This document shows, in pieces, positions 1 to 7,213 of a stretch of 23,509 bases of DNA. Both the position numbers and the translations under genes were made by a program. Below the pieces are notes generated by a model, which was not told the origin of the DNA, did not search any database, and saw only the letters and a list, made by a program, of their open reading frames with translations. Origin of the DNA: JAWPMV01 sp038527215. Lineage in GTDB: Bacteria; Bacteroidota; Bacteroidia; J057. How positions within the stretch are numbered: the stretch's first letter is position 1; every line of letters begins with the position of its first letter. The DNA lies in the NCBI GenBank assembly GCA_038527215.1, contig JBCBGC010000133.1, positions 1 through 23,509 of the forward strand. The letters run 5' to 3'.

Positions 1-655
1 AGGTACCTGCCCAGACTGTGTTGGGATCGGTTTTGACGATATCCATGATCATGCCTCTGGGCATGCCAGGGGTCTGATCCGTCTGGCGAGGGAAGGTAGC
101 ATGAGAGACCACCTGATAGGCTTCGTTGAGCTCGCAGCGGTGCAAGTCCCGGTGGGTGCCAATCCAAATGACCGATTCAGACTCTGACCAAATGGTTTTA
201 ACCACTGTTTCATGCAGCAGGGCCTGGTCCTGCAGGTCTCGTAAAGGATGGAATTGATCCTGTCTGGGGTCATAGCGACAAATCCCAGCTCGGGCTGTCC
301 CTACCCAAAGATGCCCTTTCTGGTCCAGGGTAATGGTATGGATAAAATTATCGGGTAGGCTATAGGCATTGTCAGGTTCCCGCTGATAACGCCGCACCTC
401 ATATCCATCATAGCGATTGAGTCCGTTTTGGGTGCCGATCCATACATAGCCGAGGGAGTCCTGCACGAAGCAGCGGGTCCGATTGCCGGTAAGCCCTCCT
501 TCAGTGGTGAGCCGCGAGAAATGGGAAATGGAAGGGGCTTGAGCAGGTGAGAGTAGCCAGCTTCCCGTGCAGATCAAGGTGAAAAAAAGGCTTATCCACC
601 AGGTTCTGGAAAATGGAAGCAGGAAGTAGGCTTGATGTGAAGTGTAGGGGGCCAT
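1..655 (-). CDS. two-component regulator propeller protein (5' part, runs off the window)
   Basis: The minus strand is open from an ATG at 655 to the left edge, giving 218 residues with the C-terminus missing. Residues about 15-36 form a hydrophobic signal/anchor segment. Then come propeller-blade motifs VWIGTQNGLNRYDG, LWVGTARAGICRYDP and VIWIGTHRDLHRCE, spaced as in the Reg_prop repeats of periplasmic sensor domains. In Bacteroidota such N-termini usually lead to a Y_Y_Y domain, a transmembrane helix and either a histidine kinase (hybrid two-component system) or a LuxR/LytTR output. The output domain lies outside the window, so kinase versus other regulator cannot be decided. It is 140 bp downstream of the anti-sigma gene on the same strand and could be co-transcribed, but the gap suggests its own promoter. 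Confidence 0.85.
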   Translation of the reverse strand, partial: MAPYTSHQAYFLLPFSRTWWISLFFTLICTGSWLLSPAQAPSISHFSRLTTEGGLTGNRTRCFVQDSLGYVWIGTQNGLNRYDGYEVRRYQREPDNAYSLPDNFIHTITLDQKGHLWVGTARAGICRYDPRQDQFHPLRDLQDQALLHETVVKTIWSESESVIWIGTHRDLHRCELNEAYQVVSHATFPRQTDQTPGMPRGMIMDIVKTDPNTVWAGT

Positions 656-657
656 GG

Positions 658-681
658 TATAGGTTTAAAGTAATACCTATA
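658..681 (-). repeat. inverted repeat upstream of the propeller gene
   Basis: TATAGGT (658-664) and ACCTATA (675-681) are perfect inverted arms separated by 10 bases. The repeat begins 3 bases upstream of the ATG at 655, so it falls in the 5' leader or core promoter of the minus-strand propeller gene. It could be a leader hairpin or a dimeric-regulator site; only the symmetry is visible. Confidence 0.4.
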
Positions 682-795
682 TCCATAAGTTATGAAATTC
701 GAAATAATAGGCAGCAGTTTTGACCGGGAATCTCCTGGGATTGGCCGGAAAATCGCGGGCTTGTCCGGAATATGAGGGAAAAAAAACGAGGCAGC

Positions 796-1653
796 TTAGG
801 CCTTGACCTGCCCGGAGGCATAAGTCCGCTCAACCTGGGGGGTAGGGCTGCCGCCTTTTTCTTCCAGGGTAACCCGGAAGGCGGAAACCTGGCCGACGAT
901 GTTGCGGAGCTTCTGCATTTTAAGGTGGTGATCAAAAACGCCTGCGTCCACGGCTACCTCATCAATGATCGCCCACAGCTGGTATTGGTGGTCTTTGGGC
1001 GGCTCTGGCAAATCCTGAATCACCAAATAAATATCATGGGATTGAGTATGCCAGTATAGCTTGATCTCCGACTCTGGAGCCGGGTCGAGTCCAGTCATGG
1101 TCACTTCCAGGCTAGCCGGATCAGCCACGATATGGTTATGCGGCTCAATCACCACGGGTTGCTGGCGGTTGGCTACATATTGCTGCTGGATATAGTCATT
1201 GGTTTGCTGGAGCGTATTGACCTGGGACTGAAACCCTGCCAGCTCGCCTTTGAGGGCATTGACTTGATTGAGGAGATAAATATTGACTGCGGCAAAGCCC
1301 ACCAGGAGTACCGCGGCTGCCGCCCAGGCGTACTTTTTCCAGGGCAGCATGGATTGGATGCTGGGTTCTTTAGTTGGGAACTGAGGTGCTTGAGGAGCGG
1401 CGGCGCGTTCCTCTTCCATGGCGTGCACGGAGGGTTTTACCGCCGCCATAATCTCTTCCAGGGCAGGCGGTTTGGGCAACTCAGGATTCGCCGCTGCATA
1501 GTCACGCAGGCTTTCCTGAATCTGATCAATTTCAGATTGAATCTCCGGAAAGCGTTCCGCCATCTCATCTACCTCCTTCATCTCAGCTTCCGAAAGGGAG
1601 CCGTTTACGTAAGATTCCAGTATCCCGGAGGCTATGTAATCTTCTACATTCAC
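796..1653 (-). CDS. RskA-like anti-sigma factor
   Basis: 285-residue predicted inner-membrane anti-sigma factor. The cytoplasmic N-terminal part (about 1-105) is acidic and helical and begins with an anti-sigma zinc-finger-like segment without obvious zinc ligands (VEDYIASGILESYVNGSLSE). One transmembrane helix spans about 108-128, followed by a Gln-rich coiled coil (about 130-160). The extracytoplasmic C-terminal domain has the RskA hallmarks YQLWAI (about 220) and VTLEEKGGSPTP near the end. The start is a GTG overlapping the TGA of the sigma gene by 4 bp (GTGA), so translation is almost certainly coupled. By family knowledge it would hold the sigma factor inactive until an envelope signal triggers release or proteolysis. 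Confidence 0.9.
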   Translation of the reverse strand: MNVEDYIASGILESYVNGSLSEAEMKEVDEMAERFPEIQSEIDQIQESLRDYAAANPELPKPPALEEIMAAVKPSVHAMEEERAAAPQAPQFPTKEPSIQSMLPWKKYAWAAAAVLLVGFAAVNIYLLNQVNALKGELAGFQSQVNTLQQTNDYIQQQYVANRQQPVVIEPHNHIVADPASLEVTMTGLDPAPESEIKLYWHTQSHDIYLVIQDLPEPPKDHQYQLWAIIDEVAVDAGVFDHHLKMQKLRNIVGQVSAFRVTLEEKGGSPTPQVERTYASGQVKA

Positions 1654-2255
1654 GCGTGCATCACTTTTCTCAGTTGATTCAGGGCCAGTCGAATACGCGA
1701 CTTGACGGTGCCCTTAGGTATTCCCAGCTTATGAGCGATTTCTTCCTGGGTAAAACCCTGAAAATAGGCCATATCGATAATCTGCCGCTGGTGTGCCGGC
1801 AAATTAGTCAACATTTGCTTAAGGTGTGCTTGTTGATCGTTCAATTTGTGGGGATCAGCTGCCACTGGAGCACAAATTTCTTCAGGCGCAGCCGTCCGTA
1901 TGGCCTGTTTATACTCTCGGGACCGGGTTTTGTCGATGGCTGCATGCTTACAGATGCTGACCAGCCAGGTGTACAAACTGCCTTTGGCCCGATCATAAAA
2001 GTGGCCTTTCTTCCAGATTTTGATGATGGTTTCCTGAAATACGTCTTGCGCCATGCCCTGATCTTTGACAATCCGTAAAATCACGTTGAACAGATTGTGA
2101 GAATAGCGGGTATAGATCAACTCAATCACCCGTTGGTCCTGCTTTTTTAGCAGGTGGACGATGTGTTGCTCCTGGCTTAACGTAGTTGAAACTTTTTCCA
2201 AAATCGTTGAAGGATCGTTACAGATAATGGGGTCAAACTTCCACAAAAACTTCAA
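1650..2255 (-). CDS. ECF-family RNA polymerase sigma factor
   Basis: 201 residues. Sigma-70 region 2 lies at about 43-112 (DVFQETIIKIWKK, GSLYTWLVSICKHAAIDKTR). Region 4 lies at about 143-197, with the helix-turn-helix FTQEEIAHKLGIPKGTVKSRI at about 168-188. It resembles the SigK/RpoE-like ECF proteins usually paired with RskA-type anti-sigma factors, which is the gene directly downstream. The start is uncertain: the reading frame opens after a TAA at 2273 and has no ATG before mid-protein. A TTG at 2255 is used here; a TTG at 2201 is the main alternative and would remove 18 residues that are not part of the usual domain. An autoregulated promoter is expected upstream, but no clear one was seen. 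Confidence 0.92.
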   Translation of the reverse strand: MKFLWKFDPIICNDPSTILEKVSTTLSQEQHIVHLLKKQDQRVIELIYTRYSHNLFNVILRIVKDQGMAQDVFQETIIKIWKKGHFYDRAKGSLYTWLVSICKHAAIDKTRSREYKQAIRTAAPEEICAPVAADPHKLNDQQAHLKQMLTNLPAHQRQIIDMAYFQGFTQEEIAHKLGIPKGTVKSRIRLALNQLRKVMHA

Positions 2256-2364
2256 TCTGTCTGATTTTGTTTAGCTGGTCGGGATTTTTTTTCGTGGAAA
2301 AAACAACTTGCGCAGCATTCCCCATGTTTGGCACGTATATAAAATACCATACAAGCCGCCTGAG

Positions 2365-4809
2365 ATGAGAAAGATATGCTGGTTGACGATCGCCTTCCTG
2401 AGTGTCCTGCAAGGGCTTCAGGCTCAGGCTGTTTATGTGGGTCAGGTCAGAGACGTGAGCACCCGTGAGGTGGTTTCTGGGGTAAAGGTGAGTTTGCTGG
2501 GCAGTCATTCGGTAGCCTATGCCAACGCCAGTGGAGATTTTGTCATAAAAGGTAAGATTGAAGAAGGAGCATCGACCGCCGCTGGGACCTTCTCCTTTAT
2601 TGGCAATGCCATGGTCTGGCAGGAAATGAGTGATTTTTCTTTCCAGCTATATGATGTGCAGGGCAAAAAAATCCTTTCGGAAAGTGGGCTTGGCGGGCAG
2701 GGGCAATACCTCTTCCCACGACTGGCTCCGGCCTTATATGTCTTAGGGGTCGAAGCCGGTGGAGAAAAAAGGGCTTATAAGCTGCTTTCAGATGGGCGAC
2801 GCACCATGCCCGTAGACACTCAAACCCCCTGGCACGAGCAGACCGTTTCTCCCGGCCTGGACACCCTGAGATTTGAAAAAGCCGGGTATTTTCCCCGGGA
2901 CCTCATCCTGCCGCGCCGGGACACCCTCCTGAACGTGAGCCTCATGGCCGGGGAATATGATGAGCTGCACTATCTCAATGAACTGGTACAGCCTTTTGCC
3001 TACGACCTCCTCAGCAGCACCCCTTCCCGTACCAATGTGGGCGGGATACGTGCGGTAAAAATTATCTACCATGAAGAGGAGGACCGCATGTATTACCAGA
3101 ACACCAAGCGCTACAACCTGCACTTTAGCTTTGCGGAAGCCCAACTCGGCTTTCGGGGTGGCAATGGCCTCTTTAACCTTACCCAATATCGGGACAATCC
3201 CGACCGCTACCTTTTTCCCGCCAACCTCAACTACTATCCTCGCCTCGATCGCTATGTGCTCCAACTGGTGGCCATTAATGAAATGAGCTGTGAGAATATC
3301 AAGCGGCTCTATGACAAATTGTTGGAGACTTCTTTTTTCGGAGAAAAACTGGTCTTTTTTGCCAACCGGCCTGAGTGGGAAAACTGTGCGGGCGTGCCTC
3401 TGATCAGTTCAGAGGAACTATATGCCGGACAGAATTATCAGGCGCTGAACCTGGAACAGAACTATGGCTACCTCACCAAGGTAGCATTGGAAGACCTGTC
3501 CAACACCTATCTGGGAAGGCGGGATATTGTCCTGCTCAATGGCATTCCCAACGATGTGCCCGTAGTGGCTGGCATCATTACCTCGGAGTTCCAAACGCCC
3601 CTTAGCCACATCAATGTACTCAGCAACAGCCGCGGCACCCCCAACATGGCCCTTCGAGATGGTTGGGAAAGTCCTCTGTTGGATTCCCTGATCGGGCGGC
3701 TGGTCTACCTGCGGGTCAAAGCCGACACCTTTGAGCTCCGAGCAGCCAATCTGGATGAAGCAGAAGCCTTTTGGGCGGAGCGAGAACCCAAGGATACCCT
3801 CGTGTTAGGAAAAAATACCCAACTGAGTGGATTGGTGGACCTTACTCAGGCGGGACATGACTGGGTAGACCGCATTGGAGGCAAAGCCGCTAATTTTGCC
3901 GAAATGCTCAAGGTAAGCTACAATGGACAGCCCATCCCGGTGCCAGAAGATCCTTTCGCCATTCCTTTTTTCTACTATGCACAACACCTACAGCAATCCG
4001 GTCTGGATAGCTGGCTAACCCAAATGCTGGCTGATCCCCTTTTCCAAAACTCTCCGGCCTACCGACAGGCCAGTCTGAAAGTCTTCCAGGACAGTATCCG
4101 AACCTATCCCCTTGACCCGACCTTACTAAGCATGGTGATGAGTCGGATTAACAACTTCCAGGATTTTGACAGCTATCGCTTTCGCTCTTCGACCAATGCC
4201 GAAGATCTGGAAAACTTCTCCGGGGCGGGGCTTTATGATTCCTATTCCGGGAAAAAGCACCATATCAAAAAGACCGTAGCTGCGGCTATCAAAAAGGTCT
4301 GGGCCAGCCTTTGGAACTGGCGGGCTTATGAAGAAAGGGCTTATTACAAAATTGACCATCAAAGCTGCGCCATGGGCGTTTTGGTGCATCGCTCCTTCCC
4401 TGACGAAGACGCCAATGGCGTGGTGGTTACCCGCAACCTCTACAACCTCAATCCTGGCTTCATCATCAATGTGCAGTACAAAGAATACAGCATTGTTTTT
4501 CCTGAGCCCGGCATCATTCACGATCAGATCATGCTCTTTTTGTGGTCCCTTACCCCCGGACAGCCTTTTTCAGTAGAATACCTCAGCTTCTCCAATATCC
4601 CCGAACTGAACGGACAGCGCGTCATGTCCGATGCTGAAATATTTGAGTTAGGACATTACTGCATGGCCCTTAAGCAGCATTTTTTCAACAAGGTTCCCCA
4701 TACCTCCGGCCAGAACTTCGATGATTACGCCCTGGACATTGAGTTCAAAGTAGATTCAGAAGTGAGCCCCCGCAAAGTCTACATCAAGCAGGCCCGCATT
4801 TTTAAGTAA
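2365..4809 (+). CDS. exported phosphohistidine/PEP-synthase-type ATP-binding protein
   Basis: 814 residues from the ATG at 2365, chosen because it begins a clean signal peptide (hydrophobic core LTIAFLSVLQG, AQA cleavage site at about 20-22). Domain order: a carboxypeptidase-regulatory-like segment (about 23-65); a Por-tail-like segment (about 92-141, FQLYDVQGKKILSE); a linker and unassigned region to about 395; a swivelling PEP-utiliser domain with the candidate phospho-accepting His415 in TPLSHINVLSNSRGTPNMAL; then a PPDK/PEP-synthase N-terminal ATP-binding domain (about 500-814) with IGGKAANFAEM at 504, FRSSTNAEDLENFSGAG at 606, AIKKVWASLWNWRAY at 641 and a VYIKQARIF end. No C-terminal PEP/pyruvate TIM barrel is present. 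The His-then-ATP order is that of glucan water dikinase, not of PPDK. A secreted ATP-dependent dikinase is unexpected, so substrate and activity are open. Confidence 0.8.
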   Translation: MRKICWLTIAFLSVLQGLQAQAVYVGQVRDVSTREVVSGVKVSLLGSHSVAYANASGDFVIKGKIEEGASTAAGTFSFIGNAMVWQEMSDFSFQLYDVQGKKILSESGLGGQGQYLFPRLAPALYVLGVEAGGEKRAYKLLSDGRRTMPVDTQTPWHEQTVSPGLDTLRFEKAGYFPRDLILPRRDTLLNVSLMAGEYDELHYLNELVQPFAYDLLSSTPSRTNVGGIRAVKIIYHEEEDRMYYQNTKRYNLHFSFAEAQLGFRGGNGLFNLTQYRDNPDRYLFPANLNYYPRLDRYVLQLVAINEMSCENIKRLYDKLLETSFFGEKLVFFANRPEWENCAGVPLISSEELYAGQNYQALNLEQNYGYLTKVALEDLSNTYLGRRDIVLLNGIPNDVPVVAGIITSEFQTPLSHINVLSNSRGTPNMALRDGWESPLLDSLIGRLVYLRVKADTFELRAANLDEAEAFWAEREPKDTLVLGKNTQLSGLVDLTQAGHDWVDRIGGKAANFAEMLKVSYNGQPIPVPEDPFAIPFFYYAQHLQQSGLDSWLTQMLADPLFQNSPAYRQASLKVFQDSIRTYPLDPTLLSMVMSRINNFQDFDSYRFRSSTNAEDLENFSGAGLYDSYSGKKHHIKKTVAAAIKKVWASLWNWRAYEERAYYKIDHQSCAMGVLVHRSFPDEDANGVVVTRNLYNLNPGFIINVQYKEYSIVFPEPGIIHDQIMLFLWSLTPGQPFSVEYLSFSNIPELNGQRVMSDAEIFELGHYCMALKQHFFNKVPHTSGQNFDDYALDIEFKVDSEVSPRKVYIKQARIFK

Positions 4810-4821
4810 GGCAAGCGGGAA

Positions 4822-4845
4822 AAGGCTTACCTGCTCACAAGCCTT
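4822..4845. repeat. inverted repeat between the dikinase-like gene and the cytidylyltransferase gene
   Basis: AAGGCTT (4822-4828) and AAGCCTT (4839-4845) form a perfect 7-bp stem with a 10-base loop, 13 bases after the stop codon at 4809. No T-run follows, so it is a weak terminator candidate. It also lies over the expected -33 region of the promoter at 4853-4860, so an operator role is equally possible. Confidence 0.4.
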
Positions 4846-4852
4846 AATTCCC

Positions 4853-4860
4853 TATCTTTG
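4853..4860 (+). promoter_or_regulatory. Bacteroidota-type -7 promoter element of the CMP-nonulosonate synthetase gene
   Basis: TATCTTTG matches the Bacteroidota -7 consensus TAnnTTTG exactly and ends 21 bases before the ATG at 4882, implying a short leader. At a 19-base spacing the -33 position reads CCTG, a weak match to TTTG. Confidence 0.5.
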
Positions 4861-4881
4861 CAGCCATTCGACCTCGATCTT

Positions 4882-5604
4882 ATGGCAAGCACCCGTCCCA
4901 CCGTTTTAGCCCTGATCCCCGCCCGTGGCGGCAGCAAGCGGGTTCCCCGTAAAAATGTCCTACCGCTGGTGGGAAAGCCTTTGATTGCTTACACCATTGA
5001 AGCAGCCCTGGCTTGTGCAGGCGTAAATAGGGTTGTGGTCTCCACGGATGACGAGGAAATTGCTACCGTGGCGCGGGAGTATGGGGCCGAGGTGCCTTTT
5101 ATGCGTCCGGCGGAACTGGCTACCGATAGCAGCCCCGACCGCCCGGTTTTTATCCATGCCCTGAAGTGGCTGGAAGAAAATGAAGCCTGGCAGCCAGACC
5201 TGGTCCTCAACCTACGCTGCACCTCTCCTTTCAAAACCCCGGAGCTCATTCAGGGTCTCATTGATACCTGGCAAAAAACCGGGGCTGATTCGGTTCGCTC
5301 TATGTGTGAAGCCGAAGGCATCCATCATCCCTACTGGATGTTTAAGCAGGATGAAGCCGGATTTGCCCAACCCGTCATTGATGGGGTGAGCATTGACACA
5401 TATTATCGTCGCCAACTCCTGCCGCCTGTCTATCACCTCAATGGCGTAGTGGATGGCATAGCCCGGGAAGTGATCCTGCATCATGAAAAATTCTACGGAG
5501 ACCGCATGGCCGTCTATCCCATCGACCCCGATCTGGCCGTGGACATCGACACGCCTATGGACTTTGCCTGGGCGGAGTTTTTGCTGGGAAAAAGGCAGGG
5601 GTAG
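4882..5604 (+). CDS. CMP-nonulosonic acid synthetase (acylneuraminate cytidylyltransferase family)
   Basis: 240 residues from the ATG at 4882. The N-terminal nucleotide-binding motif LIPARGGSKRVPRKN (11-25) is diagnostic of the CMP-Neu5Ac/CMP-Leg/CMP-Pse synthetases. It continues with PLVGKPLIAYTIEAA, VVVSTDDEEIA, a LRCTSPFKTPELI segment and a C-terminal DPDLAVDIDTPMDFAWAE that carries the metal-binding acidic residues. The enzyme would join CTP and a nine-carbon sugar acid to give the CMP donor used by the neighbouring sialyltransferase-like protein. Length and motifs are those of the short bacterial NeuA/LegF/PseF form without extra domains. Which nonulosonate it activates (Neu5Ac, legionaminic or pseudaminic type) cannot be told from sequence alone, so no symbol is given. 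Confidence 0.9.
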   Translation: MASTRPTVLALIPARGGSKRVPRKNVLPLVGKPLIAYTIEAALACAGVNRVVVSTDDEEIATVAREYGAEVPFMRPAELATDSSPDRPVFIHALKWLEENEAWQPDLVLNLRCTSPFKTPELIQGLIDTWQKTGADSVRSMCEAEGIHHPYWMFKQDEAGFAQPVIDGVSIDTYYRRQLLPPVYHLNGVVDGIAREVILHHEKFYGDRMAVYPIDPDLAVDIDTPMDFAWAEFLLGKRQG

Positions 5605-5621
5605 GGGGCGCGTCCGTGGCA

Positions 5622-5636
5622 GCAGCATGCCGCTGC
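5622..5636. repeat. small GC-rich inverted repeat after the cytidylyltransferase gene
   Basis: GCAGC (5622-5626) and GCTGC (5632-5636) form a short stem 18 bases after the stop codon. There is no T-run. It abuts the palindromic repeat block and is probably part of the same intergenic mosaic. Confidence 0.3.
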
Positions 5637-5653
5637 GACGTGATTTCACCAGC

Positions 5654-5681
5654 AGGTGGTAGCCGCAGTTTGCAACTGCGG
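5654..5681 (+). repeat. REP-like palindromic repeat, copy 1
   Basis: A 28-bp unit: AGGTGGTAG followed by the 19-base palindrome CCGCAGTTTGCAACTGCGG (8-bp arms, TGC loop). Copy 2 at 5699-5726 is identical, and copy 3 (minus strand, 19961-19988) differs at two positions. The two copies here are 45 bp apart and both are preceded by an ACC[AG]G sequence, so a longer cassette was duplicated in tandem. It lies in the gap between convergent genes. Confidence 0.75.
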
Positions 5682-5698
5682 TGTAGGTTCATACCGGT

Positions 5699-5726
5699 AG
5701 GTGGTAGCCGCAGTTTGCAACTGCGG
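5699..5726 (+). repeat. REP-like palindromic repeat, copy 2
   Basis: Identical in all 28 positions to copy 1 and starting 45 bp downstream. The flanks (TACCGGT before; TACCGGCTGG after, near 5735) echo each other. The surrounding 5605-5794 region contains no gene. Confidence 0.75.
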
Positions 5727-5794
5727 CAAGGCTTTTACCGGCTGGAAGCCAGTGTTACGGGTGAATGCGATTTCACCGGCGGTCTCGTGTCTCC

Positions 5795-6958
5795 TCATCT
5801 CCCCAGATTCCGGGCTTTTTCTCCAAAAACCCCTTCAATAAATCGGCTAAGGGCTTGCCAACGCTTACGGATCAGCGGCGGGGCGAGACGGTCATAGCCT
5901 TGCAGGCTTTCTATGCTGTAGCCAAAGGGCATCTGAGCTTGAGGGTACAGCTGGGAGAGGTAAAAAATACTGGAAGAAAAAGGGGAATAAACTCCCCGGC
6001 AATGTTCGCCCAGCCAGGCGAAGAGGATTTCCAGCGACAGAAAACGAGTTTCTGGCTGTTCCCAGATCAGGGCCTGATGGCCCTGTCGGGTAAGAAAGTC
6101 TACCATGTACTGGCAGATATCCATGGCCTGCCGGGGATGAGGTTTGATAAGAAACAAGAAGGACTCCTGCGCTGGAAGATCGGCCAGCATCAATCCCAGG
6201 AAACGGTCCCAATAGCGGTTGGGGACCTGGAATTCTTCGAGGGGCTGGGTGGCGACCAGCACCCAGGGCAACTCGCGGGGTAAGGCTGCTAAGGCCGGGG
6301 CTACTTCAGGAAAGACCCGCTGGAAATCTACTAAACAGGCCCCAAAGTCCAACTTAAGCGGCACGATCGGTCCCGCATCCTCGCCCTGCTCCTTCCGGAA
6401 GCGCTGAAAGGTTTCCCCAAACAAAGCCTGGAATTGATCTCCCGGTTTCAGTTTGTCAGTGATGTCGATATAGTCGCCCAGTCCATGCTCAAAAAAACGC
6501 ACCTGAGCCTGGGGAAACAGCCCCCGCAAAGAAGGCAAGAGGCGAATCATGGGCTGACTGATGATCTCCACCGAGTCATAGGTTCCAGCCAAGGCCAGCA
6601 CTTTTTCCTGCAAGCGACCTACCCAGACCTCGATTTCTTTCCGCTGCTGACGGCGATACAAAAAATCGTAGACTTGTTTAAAGCCGGGCTGTGTCTTCAG
6701 CCTTCGAGTCCATCGCTTGCGGAAAGAAGGCCGGAAGGAAGCCGGATTACCCATCGGAGCAGAGAAATCCCAGCTATTCGAAAAGGCGTGGAGGGCACTG
6801 ACCCGCTGAATGCTATCCGTGGTGGAGGCCCGCATCGGGATGCGATCAATCAGGAGGATATCCTCATCCCCAGCCTGCTGACTTTCCCTTGCGTAAAGAG
6901 AAATCATGCAGGTATTCAGACAGGAAGTCGTGAGGAATATGCGGAGCCTTTGCGCCAT
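5795..6958 (-). CDS. sialyltransferase-like glycosyltransferase (polysialyltransferase/GT52-type fold)
   Basis: 387 residues with no signal peptide or transmembrane segment, so probably a cytoplasmic or peripheral GT-B enzyme. Three motifs fit the bacterial sialyltransferase pattern of the GT38/GT52/GT80 group: FEHGLGDY with E157-G159 (the D/E-x-G catalytic motif), IKPHPRQ with H274-P275 (HP motif that binds CMP), and SPFSSSIFYLSQL with Ser328-330 (S/SS motif). By analogy it would move a nonulosonic acid from the CMP donor to a surface glycan. This agrees with its location between a CMP-nonulosonate synthetase and a nonulosonate synthase gene. It is convergent to the former and divergent from the latter, so it is separately transcribed. 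The start is the ATG at 6958; Met18 is an alternative but would cut the first strand. Acceptor and linkage are unknown. Confidence 0.75.
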   Translation of the reverse strand: MAQRLRIFLTTSCLNTCMISLYARESQQAGDEDILLIDRIPMRASTTDSIQRVSALHAFSNSWDFSAPMGNPASFRPSFRKRWTRRLKTQPGFKQVYDFLYRRQQRKEIEVWVGRLQEKVLALAGTYDSVEIISQPMIRLLPSLRGLFPQAQVRFFEHGLGDYIDITDKLKPGDQFQALFGETFQRFRKEQGEDAGPIVPLKLDFGACLVDFQRVFPEVAPALAALPRELPWVLVATQPLEEFQVPNRYWDRFLGLMLADLPAQESFLFLIKPHPRQAMDICQYMVDFLTRQGHQALIWEQPETRFLSLEILFAWLGEHCRGVYSPFSSSIFYLSQLYPQAQMPFGYSIESLQGYDRLAPPLIRKRWQALSRFIEGVFGEKARNLGR

Positions 6959-7029
6959 GCTGGCGAAATTAATCGAAAGCGGGCAGGATTCGAAAAGCGA
7001 CGTGATTTAATCGTGGGGATGGTGTAATT

Positions 7030-7037
7030 TAGCTTTG
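7030..7037 (+). promoter_or_regulatory. Bacteroidota-type -7 element upstream of the nonulosonate synthase operon
   Basis: TAGCTTTG matches TAnnTTTG exactly. With 19-base spacing the -33 position reads TTAA (two of four). If used, the transcript would carry a leader of about 240 nt containing the hairpin and repeats at 7162-7213. Confidence 0.4.
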
Positions 7038-7161
7038 TTCTTTAATTGCTGGCTGTTCTTTTTCTCATGATCGAGTATAGGGGCGCCGGGGCTTTGACGC
7101 TGCTTCGGGTGCGGGGGCAGGCTTTGGGGGTTGGCGCGGTTAGCAGCGTCTTGATTTTTGC

Positions 7162-7187
7162 ACCACTTTTTATCAAGAAAAAGTGGT
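7162..7187 (+). repeat. strong inverted repeat (leader hairpin candidate)
   Basis: ACCACTTTTT (7162-7171) and AAAAAGTGGT (7178-7187) are perfect 10-bp arms around the loop ATCAAG. The sequence is self-complementary and so would fold on either strand. It lies 94 bp before the synthase start codon and overlaps the first copy of a direct repeat. Confidence 0.6.
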
Positions 7188-7194
7188 AAAGATC

Positions 7195-7213
7195 TTTATC
7201 AAGAAAAAGCGGT
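7195..7213 (+). repeat. second copy of the 19-bp direct repeat in the synthase leader
   Basis: TTTATCAAGAAAAAGCGGT here matches 7169-7187 at 18 of 19 positions (T to C near the end), with a period of 26 bp. The right arm and loop of the hairpin have thus been duplicated, giving a second possible partner for the left arm and hence two alternative stems. Confidence 0.6.

Noticed and set aside
690..935. 81-codon minus-strand open frame downstream of the anti-sigma gene
   Set aside because: It overlaps the anti-sigma 3' end in another frame, is Pro/Arg/Ser-rich, and has no support.
5654..5726. Possible CRISPR array
   Set aside because: Only two repeats with a 17-base gap, a strong palindrome within the repeat, a distant inverted third copy and no cas genes; this fits a REP-like element.
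5616..6283. Plus-strand open frames across the palindromic repeats and the end of the glycosyltransferase gene
   Set aside because: They translate the repeats into low-complexity peptide and run antisense to a gene with good motifs; not believable as coding.
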